From contig NZ_CP072829.1 in NCBI RefSeq assembly GCF_017945865.1, positions 620,001 through 684,000 on the forward strand: DNA of 64,000 nt, written 5' to 3'. The translations under genes were made by a program, and so were the position numbers. The notes under the pieces are model-generated. The model had not been told where the DNA came from, did no database searches, and worked only from the letters and a program-made list of their open reading frames with translations. The DNA is from Xiamenia xianingshaonis (lineage in GTDB: Bacteria > Actinomycetota > Coriobacteriia > Coriobacteriales > Eggerthellaceae). Below, piece after piece: positions 10,201 to 18,043 of the stretch (position 1 is its first letter; every line of letters begins with the position of its first letter).

Positions 10201-11275
10201 CGCCCCCGTGTCCGACGCGGTGAAGGTCACGTTCGGCGACGCCATCCTCGCCGCCGACGTCGACTACACGGTCGACCCCGAGGACGAGCTTCCCGGCAAG
10301 GCGACGATGACCGTCACCGGCAAGGGCAACTTCTCCGGCACGGTGACGAAGGACATCGAGGTCCTCTACGACCTGTCGGGGGTCCAGTTCAAGGTCGCGG
10401 ACACGACCTACAACGGCAAGCCCCAGACGCCGACCGTGACCGAGGCGTACTACATGAAGGGCGGCGAGAAGGTGGCCGTCCCGGCCGAGGCCTACGCGCA
10501 GGCCGCCGATTCTTACGTCGACGCGGGCGACTACACGGCGAAGTTCTCCGGCAACGAGGCCGCAGGCTGGACGGGCAAGGGCGAGGCCAGCTTCGTCATC
10601 GATCCGGCGGCCGGCCCCAAGACCGCCACGGTCACCTACACCGCCGCCGGCCTGCCGGTCGTCACGGTGCCGGGCCTGACCGAGGGCGTCGACTTCACGG
10701 TCGCGGCGAACCCGGCCCAGAAGACGATCACGGTCACCTACAAGGGCAACTACGCCGGCACGGCGACCGTCGGCTACGACCCGGCCCCCGCGCCCGCGCC
10801 CGCCCCGGCCAAGGACGGCTGGGTGGGCTCCGGCGACGACTGGGCCTACTACGAGGGCGGCAAGCAGGTCAAGAACCAGTGGAAGTTCATCGACAATGCC
10901 TGGTACCACTTCGAGGCCAACGGCCAGATGACCAACACCCAGTGGTTCCAGGACACGGACGGCACGTGGTACCTGCTGAACCAGTCCCACAAGGGCTCCT
11001 ACGGGGCCATGCTCACCGGCTGGCAGTTCGTCGACGGCGGCTGGTACTACCTGAACAAGTCCGGCGCCATGCAGTCCGGCTGGCTGAAGGACGCCGACGG
11101 CACCTGGTACCTCTTGAACTCCAAGCACGACGGCACGTTCGGCAAGATGCTCACCGGCTGGCAGCTCGTCGGCGGCAAGTGGTACTACCTCGACAAGTCC
11201 GGCGCCATGGCCGAAAACGAGTGGGTCGGCCCCTACTGGGTCAACGGCTCCGGCGTGTGGACGGCCACCCGCTAG
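7208..11275 (+). CDS. Large secreted repeat protein with C-terminal cell-wall-binding repeats
   Basis: The 1355-residue product has a basic N-terminus and hydrophobic stretch (VLSVILAGTLALGM, then Ala-rich) consistent with a signal peptide. The body is a series of beta-rich, Ig-like or MBG/YDG-like modules with recurring phrases such as GKGNFSGT, GIGDYAGT and YKGNYAGT. A Pro-Ala linker near residue 1198 leads to Trp/Tyr/Gly-rich cell-wall-binding repeats (choline-binding type). Two of these, ~45 residues each, share DGTWYLLN, MLTGWQ and KSGAM. It probably sits non-covalently on the cell surface. ATG 7208 is chosen for its AAGAAAGG site; GTG 7181 and ATG 7190 are alternatives. From about base 10150 the third codon positions become almost wholly G/C, unlike the first 70%, suggesting a mosaic gene. 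Its ligand is unknown. Confidence 0.8.
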   Translation: MSKIKPLASKTYGGGGKVLSVILAGTLALGMTPAAALSQAALDVTPAYATGSQPGSSAENPLPIKDWNGFADGGVYKDYTVTIEEDGITKDPRLEELSYTVPAQKISTTDFSVVVKATPNSGDPVFLSITSEMFNIKAVPNNGSPDSSQPAQTWDLVNAGTYTVTLSSAGANNPDFTLGDTTEVTVNKAKISADLLRKAVVNPQVGIDKPADLAAASIKKLEDSGVSVAATDEKIADLVKYTYSTKASSYDKSSGTYIKVGNINVAADLVSNAIKTNYKIEGETTFPTMVQANTENYTLTFGTTAPNKVVTGQAASKTVDFKKDGTALDPAQSVAVTVSKTRAGLDGEIVEAIAITDKAYDLTWTPKADTGTPALPEDPNSVPALPGLYEATAQVGGDDGNLATGKLSLTVAGDLGTVGVLNSGATVSYAGKPVPQEGIKLVETDKPEEVEAQIKAAIESGVLKVTFATDGDQKVDVPAEFLDVSVASASSGAAVIQASPAANDAYRGGFNLNFEFGKALPEVETDLGAKPWMGNAGYAIANLVSFGEESDAPAVDEDYTLAAFSVDAEGKATPVGGNTLTAVGNYKIVATPMGEYAGAPVVFAFAIEPYQIEVGKNAELTGWTGAIVSGSAQNPSVEFTGKAIDLLPVYKVTFADKSTESFTAVKAGTPEAADAQVVASFKNNTDAGTAAVDVAFQNNLAGSDEKGFEITVAPLGKVEGTAPTILATDKKPTADDIEPVVVRNGVTLVEGKDYTVGDITKVGATTSEGVTTYTFKIIGMGNFTGEATTEGMFKTTTKNIAELWGIAVAEGTYVYKPGEEVKAPVTIKTLGQETADILDNSTDGNDNVALTYSENTAAGTATVTARGIGDYAGTLTATYQIDPLELSDASNVDGSVKLGGADDLVYTGKQQVPRVLTDSTITPVNEGYEGDAISYTDFWDEMTAAPESDESGINAGTSYLVLTPTTGNFVGSVKVPYEIAPAELTADNVSVEGSVAPGAPVSDAVKVTFGDAILAADVDYTVDPEDELPGKATMTVTGKGNFSGTVTKDIEVLYDLSGVQFKVADTTYNGKPQTPTVTEAYYMKGGEKVAVPAEAYAQAADSYVDAGDYTAKFSGNEAAGWTGKGEASFVIDPAAGPKTATVTYTAAGLPVVTVPGLTEGVDFTVAANPAQKTITVTYKGNYAGTATVGYDPAPAPAPAPAKDGWVGSGDDWAYYEGGKQVKNQWKFIDNAWYHFEANGQMTNTQWFQDTDGTWYLLNQSHKGSYGAMLTGWQFVDGGWYYLNKSGAMQSGWLKDADGTWYLLNSKHDGTFGKMLTGWQLVGGKWYYLDKSGAMAENEWVGPYWVNGSGVWTATR

Positions 11276-11287
11276 CCCGCGGCTAGC
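11271..11287 (+). terminator. Hairpin over the stop codon of the surface-protein gene
   Basis: GCTAGCC, loop CGC, GGCTAGC forms a perfect 7-bp stem spanning the TAG stop. No T-tract follows, so it would at most help a Rho-dependent end or protect the 3' end. Confidence 0.35.
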
Positions 11288-11552
11288 CTGACCGCTTGGC
11301 GCTTCTCCGAGGCTAGGGGATCGGGGCTTCCGCTCCGGACCTCCGGCCCCGGCGGTCGGGACCTGGGCTTCTGCCTGCGTCTCGCCCGCCGGGCCCCTCG
11401 GGGGAGCCTTCCTGGGGTCGGGGCTTCGGCCCCGCCCCTTCCGATTCCACCGACGACGCACGGGGGCTCGCACTCGTCCGAGCGCGAGCCCCCGCGGGCC
11501 GTCGGCCTGCGCCGCCGTCGAGCTGCGGCGGACCTCTTCGCGCCTTTGCCCG

Positions 11553-11657
11553 GGGCAACCTTTCTCTTTCGACCCGCGGTGCGGCGCTGCGCGTCGGGCG
11601 ACCTTTCACTTCAGCCGGACGCCGACAACCGGCCGGGGGCTCCAAGGACAACCTTTC
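11553..11657 (+). repeat. Three iterated 12-mers GGRCRACCTTTC
   Basis: GGGCAACCTTTC at 11553, GGGCGACCTTTC at 11596 and GGACAACCTTTC at 11646 are near-identical and in the same orientation, spaced 43 and 50 bases. On the minus strand each reads as GAAAGGT, resembling a Shine-Dalgarno sequence, but no open frames follow. The function is unknown. Confidence 0.5.
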
Positions 11658-11735
11658 TTCACAAGCCCGCCCCCGGCCCCGTCTTCGCCCCGTTTGCCGA
11701 CGGCGCTCTAATTTGGCGATACTGCGAAAAGCGCC

Positions 11736-11764
11736 TTGTCAGCGAGTATCGCATGTGGTAGTTT
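11736..11764 (+). promoter_or_regulatory. Putative promoter for the aldolase-rho unit
   Basis: TTGTCA (11736-11741), a 17-base spacer and TAGTTT (11759-11764). The -35 hexamer lies in the loop of an 8-bp inverted repeat. The -10 is a weak match, and the predicted leader would be about 140 bases. Confidence 0.35.
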
Positions 11765-11908
11765 GTCATCGGCTCATCTATTTTGCGACACAGCGGCGAA
11801 CATTTCCGCTTTTCGAAAGGGCAAACAATCATCCCCATATTTCTCATGGCATCCGTGTGCTCGAAAACGAGTGCATATTCCACCCATCCGACCTGTTAGG
11901 AGGACCAG

Positions 11909-12589
11909 GTGAAGTTTTTCCTGGACACCGCCGATCTCAAGGAGATCGAAGAGGCAGCTAGCTGGGGCGTGCTTGCCGGCGTCACCACCAATCCCACGCT
12001 GTATTCGCGCATCGGGGGCAAGCTGTCCGATTTCCATGCCCACATCAAGCGCATCTGCGAGATCGTGGACGGTCCCGTTTCGGCGGAAAGCGTCGCTATG
12101 ACGCGGGACGAAATCGTGCGCGACGGCCGCGAGCTTGCCGCCATCGCTCCGAACGTCGTCGTGAAGGTGCCGACGATGATCGAAGGCCTTGCCGCCACAA
12201 AACAGCTGGCCAGCGAGGGAATTCCCGTGAACATGACGCTGTGCTTCACCGTTCCGCAGGCCATTATGGCCGCTCGTGCCGGTGCGCGCTACATCAGCCC
12301 GTTCGTCGGTCGTTTCGACGACATTTCCGAAGCCGGCCTTGACCAGCTGGGCGACGTCATCGAGGCCATCGGCAATTACGACTTCACGGATTCCACGGTG
12401 GGCGGCGAGCAGATCGAGATCATTGCGGCGTCGGTGCGCAGCGCGCATCATGTGGCCCAGGCGGCGCTTTTGGGGGCCGACATCGCCACCGTGCCGTTCG
12501 CGACGCTGAAAAAATGCGTGCAGCACCCGCTGACCGACCGCGGCCTTGACGCGTTCTTGAAGGACTGGGAGAAGGTAGCCAACGCATGA
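11909..12589 (+). CDS. Transaldolase / fructose-6-phosphate aldolase family protein
   Basis: The 226-residue product has the length and motifs of the short TalC/FSA subfamily. It begins MKFFLDTADLKEIEEAASWG, continues with GVTTNPTL, and has the Schiff-base lysine strand VVVKVP, then MTLCFTVPQAIMAARAGARYISPFVGR. It acts on fructose 6-phosphate or sedoheptulose 7-phosphate in the cytosol; transaldolase versus aldolase activity cannot be told from sequence alone. It starts at GTG with a strong TTAGGAGG site and overlaps rho by 4 bases (ATGA), so the two are translationally coupled. Confidence 0.9.
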   Translation: MKFFLDTADLKEIEEAASWGVLAGVTTNPTLYSRIGGKLSDFHAHIKRICEIVDGPVSAESVAMTRDEIVRDGRELAAIAPNVVVKVPTMIEGLAATKQLASEGIPVNMTLCFTVPQAIMAARAGARYISPFVGRFDDISEAGLDQLGDVIEAIGNYDFTDSTVGGEQIEIIAASVRSAHHVAQAALLGADIATVPFATLKKCVQHPLTDRGLDAFLKDWEKVANA

Positions 12590-14514
12590 GCGATGAATCC
12601 CCAGAGATCGCAAATCCGGTAGAAGAGGCCGCTGAAAAGCCGAAACGCCGCGGCCGCCCGCGCAAGAACCCGCTGCCGGAAGACGGCGGCGAGTCTGCTG
12701 CGCCGGCTGCGGAAGAGGCGTCGGCCGCTGCTCCGAAGCGCCGCGGCCGTCCCCGGAAAAACCCGCTGCCCGAAGCCGAAGCTCCTGCCGCCGCGTCCGA
12801 CGCCAAGGCCGACGACGCGTCCGGCAGCGCTCCGAGCGGCGAGGCTGCGGAGGATTCCGCTCCGAAACGCCGCGGCCGCCCGCGCAAAAACCCGCTGTCC
12901 GAAGAGGCCCCGGCTGCATCCGATGCGCCGGAAGACAAGCCTGCCGCTGCGTCGGCGCCCGTCGCAGAGGCTGACCGCGCTTTTGACGCCGAAGACGCCG
13001 GCGGCCAGCCGGTCCGCAAAAGCGTGCACGTGCAGGGCCAAAACGCCAAGCAGCGCAAGCAGCAGCAAAACAAGCAGGGCGGGCAGAACAACCAGAACCG
13101 CCAGAACCAGAACAACAACCGCAACCGCCAGAACAACAACCAGCAAAACCGCAACAACAAGCAGCAGAACAACGGTCGCAACAACCGTTTCCAGCGTCGC
13201 CAGCACAACCAGAACCGCGAAGTGGTGCCGAGCGTCACCCGCGAAGATTTGGCGGCGCTCAAAGTGGCCGAGCTGCGCGAAAAAGCGGCGGCGCTCGACC
13301 TGGACGTGAAGGGCCTGAAAAAGGCCGAACTTGTGGAAGCGGTGTTCGAGGCCAGCGTGAAGGCCGAAGGCTTCATCGAGGTCGAAGGCGTGCTGGACAT
13401 CTTGTCCGACGGCTACGGCTTTTTGCGCACGTCGGGGTATTTGCCGGGGGAAAGCGACTGCTACGTGGGAGCCCAGCTCATCCGCCGCAACGGCCTGCGC
13501 AAGGGCGACAGGCTTAAAGGCCAGACGCGCCCGGCGCGCGAGAACGAGAAGTTCGCCGCCATCCAAAGGATCTCCCAAGTCAACGGGCATGCTCCCGAAG
13601 ATATGACCCGCCGGGTCAAGTTTGGCGACCTGACGCCGGTCTATCCGGACGAATGCCTGGTCATGGAGCACGGCAAAAACGCCGTGACGGCTCGCGTCAT
13701 CGACCTGGTCAGCCCCATCGGCAAGGGCCAGCGCGGGCTCATCGTGTCGCCGCCGAAGGCGGGCAAGACCACCATCTTGAAGGACATTGCCGCCGCCATC
13801 AGCGCAAACAACCCCGAAGTGCATCTCATGTGCCTGCTGGTGGACGAACGCCCCGAAGAAGTCACCGACATGGAGCGCTCCATTCACGGCGAGGTCATTT
13901 CCTCCACGTTCGACATGCCCACCGAAAACCACATCGCCGTGGCCGAGCTGGTCATCGAGCGTGCAAAGCGCCTGGTAGAAGACGGGAAAGACGTTGTCAT
14001 CCTGCTCGACTCCATCACGCGCCTGGCCCGCGCCTACAACCTGGCGCAGCCGGCGAGCGGCCGCATCCTGTCCGGCGGCGTCGATTCCACGGCGCTCTAT
14101 CCGCCGAAGCGCTTCTTGGGCGCGGCCCGCAACATCGAGCACGGGGGCAGCCTGACCATTCTGGCATCGGCGCTGGTGGACACGGGCTCGAAGATGGACG
14201 AGGTCATTTTCGAGGAATTCAAGGGCACCGGCAACATGGAGCTGAAGCTCGATCGCAACCTGGCCGACCGGCGCATCTTTCCGGCCATCGATCCGGTGGC
14301 GTCGGGCACGCGCAAGGAAGAACTGCTGCTCAAGCCCCAGGAAGCCCCGCTCATCTGGGCCGTTCGCCGCATTCTGGCCAACACGAACTCCACCGAGCGG
14401 TCCATGGACATGCTCATCAAGTCGCTCAAGCAGACCGACGACAACCAGGAATTCCTCGTGCGCACGGCAAAGAAGGCCCAGCACACCAAGGCGGAGGCCA
14501 TCACGGAGTTTTAA
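12586..14514 (+). CDS. rho: Transcription termination factor Rho with AT-hook and Asn/Gln-rich N-terminal extension
   Basis: The product has 642 residues, against ~420 for a minimal Rho. Residues 1-110 contain three near-identical AT-hook-like motifs, RGRPRK at 22-27, 53-58 and 96-101, each followed by NPL(P/S)E. A second extension (about residues 145-210) is rich in Asn, Gln and Arg. The Rho core follows: N-terminal helical domain (TREDLAALKVAELREKAAA), cold-shock-like RNA-binding domain (GYGFLRTSGYL), Walker A near 389-396 (PPKAGKTT), Walker B (DVVILLDSITRLAR) and the C-terminal secondary RNA site. Rho is an RNA-dependent ATPase that ends transcription. Extra basic segments are known in actinobacterial Rho; AT hooks would add DNA binding. 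Confidence 0.96.
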   Translation: MSDESPEIANPVEEAAEKPKRRGRPRKNPLPEDGGESAAPAAEEASAAAPKRRGRPRKNPLPEAEAPAAASDAKADDASGSAPSGEAAEDSAPKRRGRPRKNPLSEEAPAASDAPEDKPAAASAPVAEADRAFDAEDAGGQPVRKSVHVQGQNAKQRKQQQNKQGGQNNQNRQNQNNNRNRQNNNQQNRNNKQQNNGRNNRFQRRQHNQNREVVPSVTREDLAALKVAELREKAAALDLDVKGLKKAELVEAVFEASVKAEGFIEVEGVLDILSDGYGFLRTSGYLPGESDCYVGAQLIRRNGLRKGDRLKGQTRPARENEKFAAIQRISQVNGHAPEDMTRRVKFGDLTPVYPDECLVMEHGKNAVTARVIDLVSPIGKGQRGLIVSPPKAGKTTILKDIAAAISANNPEVHLMCLLVDERPEEVTDMERSIHGEVISSTFDMPTENHIAVAELVIERAKRLVEDGKDVVILLDSITRLARAYNLAQPASGRILSGGVDSTALYPPKRFLGAARNIEHGGSLTILASALVDTGSKMDEVIFEEFKGTGNMELKLDRNLADRRIFPAIDPVASGTRKEELLLKPQEAPLIWAVRRILANTNSTERSMDMLIKSLKQTDDNQEFLVRTAKKAQHTKAEAITEF

Positions 14515-14739
14515 GGAGGCGCCGGCCGAGGTCGCCCGCCCTGAACCCGCATGACGGGGCCCGGCGGATTCAGGGCAAGACGGAAGCGCCGGCGCTGTCC
14601 CGGGAAAAGCTGACGGAATTGGTCAACAATTCTTGGGGCGTCGCACGTTCGTGGAGCCGTCATGGGAACCGCAGCCGACGAGGCGCGGTTTCCGTGCGCT
14701 TGGAGTACCATGGCACCAGTCAACCAATGAGGAGAGCCC
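14515..14739. other. rho-sppA intergenic region with terminator-like hairpin
   Basis: Starting near 14540, GCCCTGAA and TTCAGGGC form an 8-bp stem enclosing a GC-rich inner hairpin. There is no T-tract. I see no gene; the GAGGAG element at the end serves as the sppA ribosome binding site. Confidence 0.4.
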
Positions 14740-15921
14740 ATGCAACAAGATCCATCGTGGTCGTCGCAGGCGTGGGGAAGCGGGGGCGAAAACGTCTCGC
14801 CGCCCGCCCCGCAGCCGGCCCCGCAGCCGGCCCCGCAGGCCGCCCCGCAGCCGACGACCGGCCAGCCCGCCGCTTCGCAGCCGCAGCACCAGCCGGCCCA
14901 AGCGGCCCAGCAGCCGGCCCAGCACTACGGCGCGCCGGCTTCCTGCCCGCCGCAACCGGTCTTTGCCGCCCCGCAGCCGGCTTGCGCTCCGGCGCCGCAG
15001 CCTGCGAAAAAGCGCGGCTGGATCGTTGCGCTCGTGGCCGTCGTCCTCGCCTTTCTGCTCATCGGCGGCGCCATGGCGTCGTGCGCGTCGGTCTTCTCGA
15101 CCGCCGGCTCGCTTGCCGCCGTGTCGTCAAGCGGCGTCTACGGCGACACCATTGCCGTCATCGACATCGACGGCACCATCCAATACGACGGCAGCGCCTG
15201 CAGCCCTGAAGGCCTGAAAACCCTGCTTGACCAGGCCTCGGACGATCCTGACATCAAAGGCCTGGTGCTGCGCGTGAATTCCGGCGGCGGCACGGCCACG
15301 GCCGGCGAGGAAATGGCCGAATACGTCAAAGACTTCGACAAGCCCGTCGTGGTGTCCAGCGCGTCGATGAACGCGAGCGCGGCGTACGAAATCTCCAGCC
15401 AGGCCGATTTCATCTACACGGCCAAGACGACCGCCATCGGATCGATCGGCACGGCGCTTGAGGTCACGGACTTGTCGGGCCTGCTTGAAAAGCTCGGCAT
15501 CTCCATCGACGTCATCGCAAGCGCCGACAGCAAGGACTCCAGCTACGGCTATCGCCCGCTCAGCGAAGAAGAGCAGGCCTATTACCAGAACATGGTCGAC
15601 GCCATCAACGGCACCTTCATCGCGAACGTGGCGGAAGGGCGCGGCATGGCCGAGGACGAGGTGCGCAAGCTGGCTACTGGCCTGACGTTCACCGGCATGG
15701 AAGCGGTCGAAAACGGGCTGGCCGACGACATCGGCACGCGCGAGGACGCCATCGCGAAAGCCGCCGAGCTGGCCGGCATCTCCGACTACGACGTGTACGA
15801 CATGGGGGAGTCAAGCTACGACCTGTCTGGCCTGCTGGGCCTGCTGTCTTCCGAACAATCGCAGGACAACCACCCGTTGAACGCAAAGGAATGGGATCTT
15901 CATGCCAACACCCTCTCATAA
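14740..15921 (+). CDS. sppA: Signal peptide peptidase SppA-like membrane protease (S49 family)
   Basis: The 393-residue protein has a cytoplasmic Pro/Gln/Ala-rich N-terminal ~90 residues, one transmembrane helix (WIVALVAVVLAFLLIGGAMA) and an extracytoplasmic S49 domain. The Ser-Lys dyad aligns with S213 in SMNASAAYEIS and K265 in SADSKDSSYGYRPLSEEE, a segment like Bacillus SppA. The usual ASGGYY around the nucleophile is NASAAYE here. LVLRVNSGGGTATAGEEM and TAIGSIGT are also family features. It should degrade cleaved signal peptides. The start follows GAGGAGAG. The 3' end overlaps the MetRS-like gene by 20 bases. Confidence 0.88.
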   Translation: MQQDPSWSSQAWGSGGENVSPPAPQPAPQPAPQAAPQPTTGQPAASQPQHQPAQAAQQPAQHYGAPASCPPQPVFAAPQPACAPAPQPAKKRGWIVALVAVVLAFLLIGGAMASCASVFSTAGSLAAVSSSGVYGDTIAVIDIDGTIQYDGSACSPEGLKTLLDQASDDPDIKGLVLRVNSGGGTATAGEEMAEYVKDFDKPVVVSSASMNASAAYEISSQADFIYTAKTTAIGSIGTALEVTDLSGLLEKLGISIDVIASADSKDSSYGYRPLSEEEQAYYQNMVDAINGTFIANVAEGRGMAEDEVRKLATGLTFTGMEAVENGLADDIGTREDAIAKAAELAGISDYDVYDMGESSYDLSGLLGLLSSEQSQDNHPLNAKEWDLHANTLS

Positions 15922-17953
15922 CGACGAGGAACTGATCGAAACCGAACGGACGTGCCGCGCCGGTCGCAGCGCGGTGCCGTGGCCTGCACGCGCGGTCGTG
16001 ACGGCCGGCATGCCCTACGGCAACAAGCCGCTGCATTTCGGCCACGTCGGCGGCGTGTTCGTGCCGGCCGACGCCTTCGCCCGCTTTCTGCGTGACCGCA
16101 TCGGCGCTGAAAACGTGCGCTTCATCAGCGGCACCGACTGCTTCGGCTCGCCCATCAACGAGGGCTACCGCAAGCTTGTCGAGGCGGGCGAGTTCGACGG
16201 CACCATCGAAGAATACGTGCGCCGCAACCACGAGGCGCAGAAAAAGACCCTCGACGCGTTCAACATCAGCCTGTCCATCTACGAAGGCTCGGGGATCGGG
16301 CATTCGGGCGAGGTGCACCAGCTCATCAGCGAGCGCTTCATTGAAAAGCTCCATGAAAACGGCTGGCTGCGCCGCGAAAAGACCATGCAGTTCTACGACG
16401 CCGAGGCTGAGACCATCTTGAACGGCCGGCAGGTGGTCGGCCGCTGCCCGGTGCAGGGCTGCAAGTCCGAGCACGCCTATGCCGACGAGTGCGACCTGGG
16501 CCACAGCTACGCTCCCGAAGACCTCATCGCGCCGAAGTCGTCGCTGACCGGCACCGTGCCCGAGATGCGTCCGGTGGAAAACTGGTACTTCGACCTGCCC
16601 GCGTTCGCCGACTTTTTGCGCAAGCACGTGGCGGGGCTTGAGGCCGACCCGGACGTGCGCCCCATCGTGTCGCAGACGGTGAAGGAATTCTTGGCGCCCC
16701 CGATCATCTACATCAAAAACGAGATGCGCGAGGCCTACGAAGCGATTGCCGCCGAGCTGCCGGAGCACGTGGTGCGCGATCCGGAAAAGGGCAAGCAGAG
16801 CTTCGAGGTGGAGTTTTCGACCATCGGCGAGCGCGACGAGGCCCGCGGCGTGCTCGAACGCGCGGGAATCCGCTTTCGCACTGGCAAGACGCTCGTGCCG
16901 TTCCGCATCACCGGCAACATCGAATGGGGCGTGAAGGCCCCGGTCATCGACGGCCTTGAAGGCCTGACCGTGTGGTGCTGGCCCGAAAGCCTGTGGGCGC
17001 CCATGTCGTTCACGATGGCGATCAACGACAAGCTGGGCCTGCCGCGCGGCAGCTGGCGCGACTTCTGGTGCGACGAAGACGCCGAGGTCTACCAGTTCAT
17101 CGGCCAGGACAACCTGTATTTCTACGGCGTGGTGCAGCCGGCCCTCATCGAGGCGCTGCGCCCCGGCGACATCCTCATTCCCGGTCCGACCGACCACCCC
17201 GTGCGCCAGACGCGCCTGGTCGCGAACTACCACATCCTGTTCGGCAACAAGAAGGCGTCCTCGTCGAGCGCGGTCAAGCCGCCGACGGCCGACGAGCTGC
17301 TCGAACACTACTCGGTCGAACAGCTGCGCGCCCATTTTCTCGCCCTTGGCCTGGGCATGAAGTCGGTGGGGTTCAAGCCCAAGGCGTTCGACCCCGACCC
17401 GGAAAAACGCGCCGATTCCCGCGTTGCCGACCCGGTGCTCAAGGAAGGCGCGCTGCTTTCCAACGTGTTCAACCGCCTGGCCCGCAGCTGCTTTTACGAA
17501 GCGCAGAAGAATTTCGACGGCTTCATGCCGCTCGGGCAGGTGTCGCCCGAGGTGCTGCGAAAGACCGACAAGGTGCTGCTCGCCTACGACGAGACGATGA
17601 AGCGCGTCGAGCTGCACGCCATCATGGCGCAGATGGACGAGTTCATCCGTTGGGCGAACAAGTACTGGACCGACGGCATCAGCGCTGCTCAGAAGGGTGA
17701 GGACGAGGCGGCGCGGCGCCAGGTGCTCGTGGACTCGTTCTTCTTGCTGCGCGTGGCGACGCTGCTCATGCACCCGGTCGTGCCGGAGGGCACCGAAAAG
17801 ATCTGCGACTACCTGTCGTTCGAGTTCAGCGACTTTTTCAGCTGGAACTACGACTTCGCCTCGATGGAAGAGCTGTGCGGGGCCGCCGAGATCAACGAAG
17901 GGCGCCACCGCATCCGCTCCCTGCCGCCGCGGTTCGACTTTTTCCCGAAATAA
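15902..17953 (+). CDS. Methionyl-tRNA synthetase-like protein with altered KMSKS loop
   Basis: The 683-residue class I synthetase resembles MetRS. It has a Rossmann start GMPYGNKPLHFGHVGG (HFGH at 45-48), FISGTDCFGSPI, a zinc-knuckle-like insert with CPVQGC near residue 182, and an anticodon-binding helical domain. The KMSKS loop reads KASSS at 451-455, so the second, catalytically important Lys is Ser. Either activation is weakened or this is a paralogue with another role and the true MetRS is elsewhere. The C-terminal tRNA-binding EMAP domain of some MetRS is absent. A strong terminator follows 7 bases after the stop. Confidence 0.8.
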   Translation: MPTPSHNDEELIETERTCRAGRSAVPWPARAVVTAGMPYGNKPLHFGHVGGVFVPADAFARFLRDRIGAENVRFISGTDCFGSPINEGYRKLVEAGEFDGTIEEYVRRNHEAQKKTLDAFNISLSIYEGSGIGHSGEVHQLISERFIEKLHENGWLRREKTMQFYDAEAETILNGRQVVGRCPVQGCKSEHAYADECDLGHSYAPEDLIAPKSSLTGTVPEMRPVENWYFDLPAFADFLRKHVAGLEADPDVRPIVSQTVKEFLAPPIIYIKNEMREAYEAIAAELPEHVVRDPEKGKQSFEVEFSTIGERDEARGVLERAGIRFRTGKTLVPFRITGNIEWGVKAPVIDGLEGLTVWCWPESLWAPMSFTMAINDKLGLPRGSWRDFWCDEDAEVYQFIGQDNLYFYGVVQPALIEALRPGDILIPGPTDHPVRQTRLVANYHILFGNKKASSSSAVKPPTADELLEHYSVEQLRAHFLALGLGMKSVGFKPKAFDPDPEKRADSRVADPVLKEGALLSNVFNRLARSCFYEAQKNFDGFMPLGQVSPEVLRKTDKVLLAYDETMKRVELHAIMAQMDEFIRWANKYWTDGISAAQKGEDEAARRQVLVDSFFLLRVATLLMHPVVPEGTEKICDYLSFEFSDFFSWNYDFASMEELCGAAEINEGRHRIRSLPPRFDFFPK

Positions 17954-17959
17954 GCCGTT

Positions 17960-18004
17960 CGCCCCGGCGCCGTCTCCACGCAGGCCGCGCCGGGGCGTTT
18001 TTTT
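17960..18004 (+). terminator. Intrinsic terminator after the MetRS-like gene
   Basis: An 11-bp GC stem, CGCCCCGGCGC (17960-17970) with GCGCCGGGGCG (17987-17997), is followed directly by seven Ts. This ends the rho-sppA-MetRS-like block. Confidence 0.93.
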
Positions 18005-18043
18005 GGCGGGCGCCCTCGTCGCCTGGCCGTGCAAAGGATCTGC

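Larger units (their letters stand above)
11288..11908. other. Non-coding, GC-rich hairpin-rich region followed by AT-rich leader
   Basis: I see no convincing gene here. 11288-11700 is extremely GC-rich. It contains a strong hairpin with an 11-bp stem at 11461-11471/11484-11494 and a further 4-bp pairing inside its loop. From about 11700 to 11908 the composition drops. This part holds the likely promoter of the downstream aldolase gene and an 8-bp inverted repeat (GCGATACT at 11716-11723, AGTATCGC at 11745-11752) that flanks the -35 element. Confidence 0.6.

Noticed and set aside
10079-11473. 464-codon minus-strand frame opposite the surface-protein 3' end
   Set aside because: It mirrors the GC3-rich part of the surface-protein gene and is Arg/Gly/Val-rich without motifs.
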